Made by a program: the position numbers and the translations under genes
NCBI RefSeq assembly: GCF_903166585.1
Contig: NZ_CAESCM010000009.1
Location: 124,001-188,000 of the forward strand
DNA length: 64,000 nt
Source: Pedobacter ghigonis
Lineage (GTDB): Bacteria > Bacteroidota > Bacteroidia > Sphingobacteriales > Sphingobacteriaceae
Reading direction: 5' to 3'
Shown: in pieces, positions 61,393-64,000 of the stretch
Position numbering within the stretch: position 1 is the first letter of the stretch
Layout: the number at the start of each line of letters is the position of its first letter
Notes under the pieces: generated by a model
What the model was told of the DNA's origin: nothing
The model's input: only the letters and a program-made list of their open reading frames with translations
The model's database searches: none

Positions 61393-63255
61393 ATGTTTTC
61401 AAAATACGATTTGATTGTTGTTGGTGCAGGTCATGCCGGATGCGAAGCTGCCGCTGCTGCTGCCAACTTAGGATCATCTGTTTTATTAATAACAATGAAC
61501 ATGGGCACCATTGCCCAAATGAGTTGTAACCCTGCCATGGGTGGTGTTGCCAAAGGACAGATTGTTCGTGAGGTAGATGCTATGGGTGGTTATTCAGGTA
61601 TTATATCTGATAAATCAACCATACAATTTAGAATGCTTAATAAATCTAAAGGTCCGGCTATGTGGAGCCCCAGAGCCCAGATAGATAGAATGCGCTTTGC
61701 AGAAGAGTGGCGTTTAGCTTTAGAAAAAACAAAAAACCTGGATATCTGGCAAGATAGCGTTGTTGGTTTACTTGTAAAAGATAACACCGTATACGGCGTT
61801 AAAACATCCTTAGGTATTGAAATAGAAAGTACCGCAGTGGTATTAACCAATGGTACATTCTTAAACGGAATTATCCATATTGGTGAAAAGAAATTTGGAG
61901 GCGGCAGAACCGCTGAGAAATCTTCAACCGGAATTACCGAACAATTGGTAGAATTGGGCATGGAAGCAGGCCGTATGAAAACCGGTACCCCACCACGTGT
62001 TGATGGTAGAAGCTTAGACTATACTAAAATGGAAGAGCAGTGGGGAGATGAAAATCCAGGCAAGTTTTCTTACACCGATACTGAAGTTTCAAGCGACCAA
62101 CGCTGCTGCTGGATTACCTATACCAATAGCGATGTACACGAAACTTTAAAAGAAGGTTTCGAAAAATCTCCTATGTTTACTGGTCGGATTAAAGGTTTAG
62201 GCCCGAGGTATTGTCCATCAATTGAAGATAAAATTAACAGATTTGCAGAGCGTGACAGACACCAGATTTTTGTTGAACCTGAAGGATGGAACACCTGCGA
62301 AATTTATGTAAATGGATTTTCAACCTCACTTCCGGAAGATGTACAATTTAAAGCATTAAGATTAATTCCAGGTTTTGAGCAGGCCAAAATGTTCAGACCT
62401 GGTTATGCCATCGAATACGATTTCTTCCCACCTACTCAATTATCTTTAACCTTAGAAACTAAATTGATCAGCAATTTATTTTTAGCCGGACAGATAAATG
62501 GAACTACCGGATATGAAGAAGCAGCTTGTCAAGGTTTCATGGCTGGTATAAATGCACATCAAAAAATTACCGATAAACACGAACTGATTATGAAAAGATC
62601 AGAAAGTTATATTGGTGTTTTAATAGATGACCTGGTTACAAAAGGAACTGAAGAACCATATCGTATGTTTACCTCAAGGGCAGAACATCGTTTGTTATTG
62701 AGACAAGACAATGCTGATATTCGCCTGTCTCCTATCGGCCATGAGCTTGGTTTAATTTCAGATGAGCGTTTAGCTAAGGTAAATGAAAAAGTAGCCAATG
62801 CCGAAGCGTTGGTAAAATTCACCAGAAGTCAGGGAATTGAAATGGCAGATGCAAATCCGATGCTTGAAAGTTTAGGATCGAGTGCACTTAACCAAAATGT
62901 AAAAATTCACAGTTTGGTTGGAAGACCACATGTTGGCTTACAAGATATCATTCAGGTAAGTAAGCCATTGGCCGAAGCTACAAAAACACTGGATAATGAA
63001 ACCATCGAACAAGCCGAAATTAAAATTAAATACGAAAGCTATTTTGAAAAGGAAAATGAGATTGTAGCCAAAATGCTAAAAATGGAAGACAAAGAAATTA
63101 AGCCAGATTTCGACTACAATAAAATTGTTTCCATTTCAAAAGAAGCGCGCGAAAAATTATTTAAAATAAAACCACGAACTTTAGGTCAGGCTTCGAGGAT
63201 TTCAGGGGTTTCTCCATCAGATATCTCAGTTTTAATGGTTTATATCAATAAGTAA
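61393..63255 (+). CDS. mnmG: tRNA uridine-5-carboxymethylaminomethyl modification enzyme MnmG
   Basis: 620 aa, full length. The FAD-binding motif is [21 protein letters not shown] at the N-terminus. [21 protein letters not shown] and the [10 protein letters not shown] region (catalytic Cys) follow, with the C-terminal helix bundle used for MnmE contact. With MnmE it modifies U34 of several tRNAs. Origin-proximal placement of mnmG is common, in agreement with the adjacent parS-like sites. Confidence 0.97.
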   Translation: MFSKYDLIVVGAGHAGCEAAAAAANLGSSVLLITMNMGTIAQMSCNPAMGGVAKGQIVREVDAMGGYSGIISDKSTIQFRMLNKSKGPAMWSPRAQIDRMRFAEEWRLALEKTKNLDIWQDSVVGLLVKDNTVYGVKTSLGIEIESTAVVLTNGTFLNGIIHIGEKKFGGGRTAEKSSTGITEQLVELGMEAGRMKTGTPPRVDGRSLDYTKMEEQWGDENPGKFSYTDTEVSSDQRCCWITYTNSDVHETLKEGFEKSPMFTGRIKGLGPRYCPSIEDKINRFAERDRHQIFVEPEGWNTCEIYVNGFSTSLPEDVQFKALRLIPGFEQAKMFRPGYAIEYDFFPPTQLSLTLETKLISNLFLAGQINGTTGYEEAACQGFMAGINAHQKITDKHELIMKRSESYIGVLIDDLVTKGTEEPYRMFTSRAEHRLLLRQDNADIRLSPIGHELGLISDERLAKVNEKVANAEALVKFTRSQGIEMADANPMLESLGSSALNQNVKIHSLVGRPHVGLQDIIQVSKPLAEATKTLDNETIEQAEIKIKYESYFEKENEIVAKMLKMEDKEIKPDFDYNKIVSISKEAREKLFKIKPRTLGQASRISGVSPSDISVLMVYINK

Positions 63256-63376
63256 TTGATAATCAGTAATTTAACTAAAATAAAATTGACTTTAAATAAA
63301 GCTATATAAGCGATAAAAAACTTTTTTTAATGTCACAGCTCCAAAAAGTATAAAAATCCGTCAGAACGATTAAAAT

Positions 63377-64000
63377 ATGCCAAATTTAAAAGAACAGTAT
63401 TTTAACCTTAAAAATTTAGCGGTTATATCCACCTTGCTCCTAATTTTTAGTTGTGCAAGTATACAAACACCTCAGGGTGGACCAAAAGATACTACGCCGC
63501 CAAAAGTTTTAAGTATGACTCCAAAAAATCAGACGAGAAATTTTAATGCTAAAAAAATCGTCATCGAGTTCGACGAATATTTTAACCTGAAAGATGAATT
63601 CAAAGAATTTTCAATTTCTCCCGATCAGGAAAAAGCACCCGAACTGAAAAAGCGCGGAAAAAGGTTAGAAATTAATCTTCAGGATTCTTTAGAAAAAAAT
63701 ACGACCTATACTTTAAATTTTGGAAAATCGGTAGCCGATGTAAATGAAGGAAACGTGGTTAAAAATTTATCATATGTTTTTTCTACGGGCCCTGAAATCG
63801 ATTCGCTTTCAGTAAGTGGTAAAGTAATTAATTCACTTAGCGACGAACCTGAAAAAGATGTAACGGTTTTTATTCTCCCGATCGAACGCGATACCCTTTT
63901 TGGAAAGAAACGTCCGTCTATTTATACCACTACCGATAGTGCGGGAACCTATAAATTAAATAACCTCCGCAAAGGTACTTATAAGGTTTATGCACTTAAA
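63377..64000 (+). CDS. Lipoprotein with Ig-like domain (3' end outside window)
   Basis: Open from the ATG at 63377 to the window edge (208 codons). The lipobox Cys is in LLLIFSCASIQTPQGGPKD. After it comes a Big_5/Ig-like beta sandwich (PPKVLSMTPKNQTRNFNAKKIVIEFDEYFN...NTTYTLNFGKSVADVNEGN) and then a second carboxypeptidase-regulatory-like repeat (SVSGKVINSLSDEP...DSAGTYKLNNLRKGTYKVYALK). Cell-surface or periplasmic; the rest is beyond the window. Confidence 0.85.
   Translation, partial: MPNLKEQYFNLKNLAVISTLLLIFSCASIQTPQGGPKDTTPPKVLSMTPKNQTRNFNAKKIVIEFDEYFNLKDEFKEFSISPDQEKAPELKKRGKRLEINLQDSLEKNTTYTLNFGKSVADVNEGNVVKNLSYVFSTGPEIDSLSVSGKVINSLSDEPEKDVTVFILPIERDTLFGKKRPSIYTTTDSAGTYKLNNLRKGTYKVYALK

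Noticed and set aside
1..64000. Prophage, transposon or integrated plasmid
   Set aside because: No transposase, integrase, capsid or replication-initiation genes, and codon style is uniform throughout.

Overview
This window reads as a chromosomal segment of a Bacteroidota bacterium, most likely family Sphingobacteriaceae and close to Pedobacter. The assignment rests on a lpxC-fabZ gene fusion, a SusC/SusD pair, a PorX-type regulator, an HYC_CC_PP-type protein, DUF4175, DUF6952 and DUF2911 family genes, and repeated promoter boxes of the Bacteroidota form TAnnTTTG with an upstream TTG. I see no phage, transposase, integrase, CRISPR array, rRNA or tRNA. Two perfect copies of a parS-like 16-mer just upstream of mnmG, plus a near copy about 10 kb away, suggest an origin-proximal location.

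Layout. Bases 1-1339 hold a truncated porX on the minus strand, divergent from an HD-domain phosphohydrolase. Bases 2797-6060 are the lipid A operon lpxD, lpxC-fabZ and lpxA. A GNAT acetyltransferase and an orphan ABC ATPase follow. Next is a small transcription unit with its own promoter and terminator (candidate ncRNA or attenuator, about 7368-7533), then two tandem elongation factor P genes and 5-formyl-THF cyclo-ligase. Bases 9890-13928 carry histidine degradation genes (hutG, hutI), exonuclease III and a secreted cyclophilin on the minus strand.

Bases 14023-19442 form a heavy-metal (probably copper) handling module. It has an HYC_CC_PP protein, a periplasmic HMA protein, an outer-membrane-like protein, a DUF3347 protein, an AraC regulator with its own HMA-like N-terminus, YceI, a DODA-type dioxygenase and an HMA-MauE-type membrane protein. 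Bases 19443-28364 are mixed: DUF6265, DinB/BstA, a FISUMP lipoprotein, aldehyde dehydrogenase, an FAD-oxidoreductase-like secreted protein, an S9 peptidase, and a peroxiredoxin-thioredoxin-DUF6952 operon. A repeat-rich spacer precedes PEP carboxylase.

Bases 31788-36377 are a TetR-TolC-EmrA-EmrB efflux operon with a clear palindromic operator over its promoter. At 36496 is a GH9 cellulase-type enzyme fused to a polysaccharide-deacetylase-like domain. From 40582 to 54566 every gene is on the minus strand: susD, susC, an AraC regulator and a VOC protein, a NarL-type response regulator with a propeller sensor kinase, a phosphocholine-specific phospholipase C, and a glycerophosphodiesterase-GH16 glucanase fusion. 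This run is the best candidate for an undescribed function: sensing and cutting of phospho-substituted glucans or lipid head groups. The right end is housekeeping: DUF4175, ybeY, an ABC-F ATPase, mnmG and a truncated Ig-like lipoprotein.

Intergenic spacers carry three families of short dispersed palindromic repeats, which are described individually.
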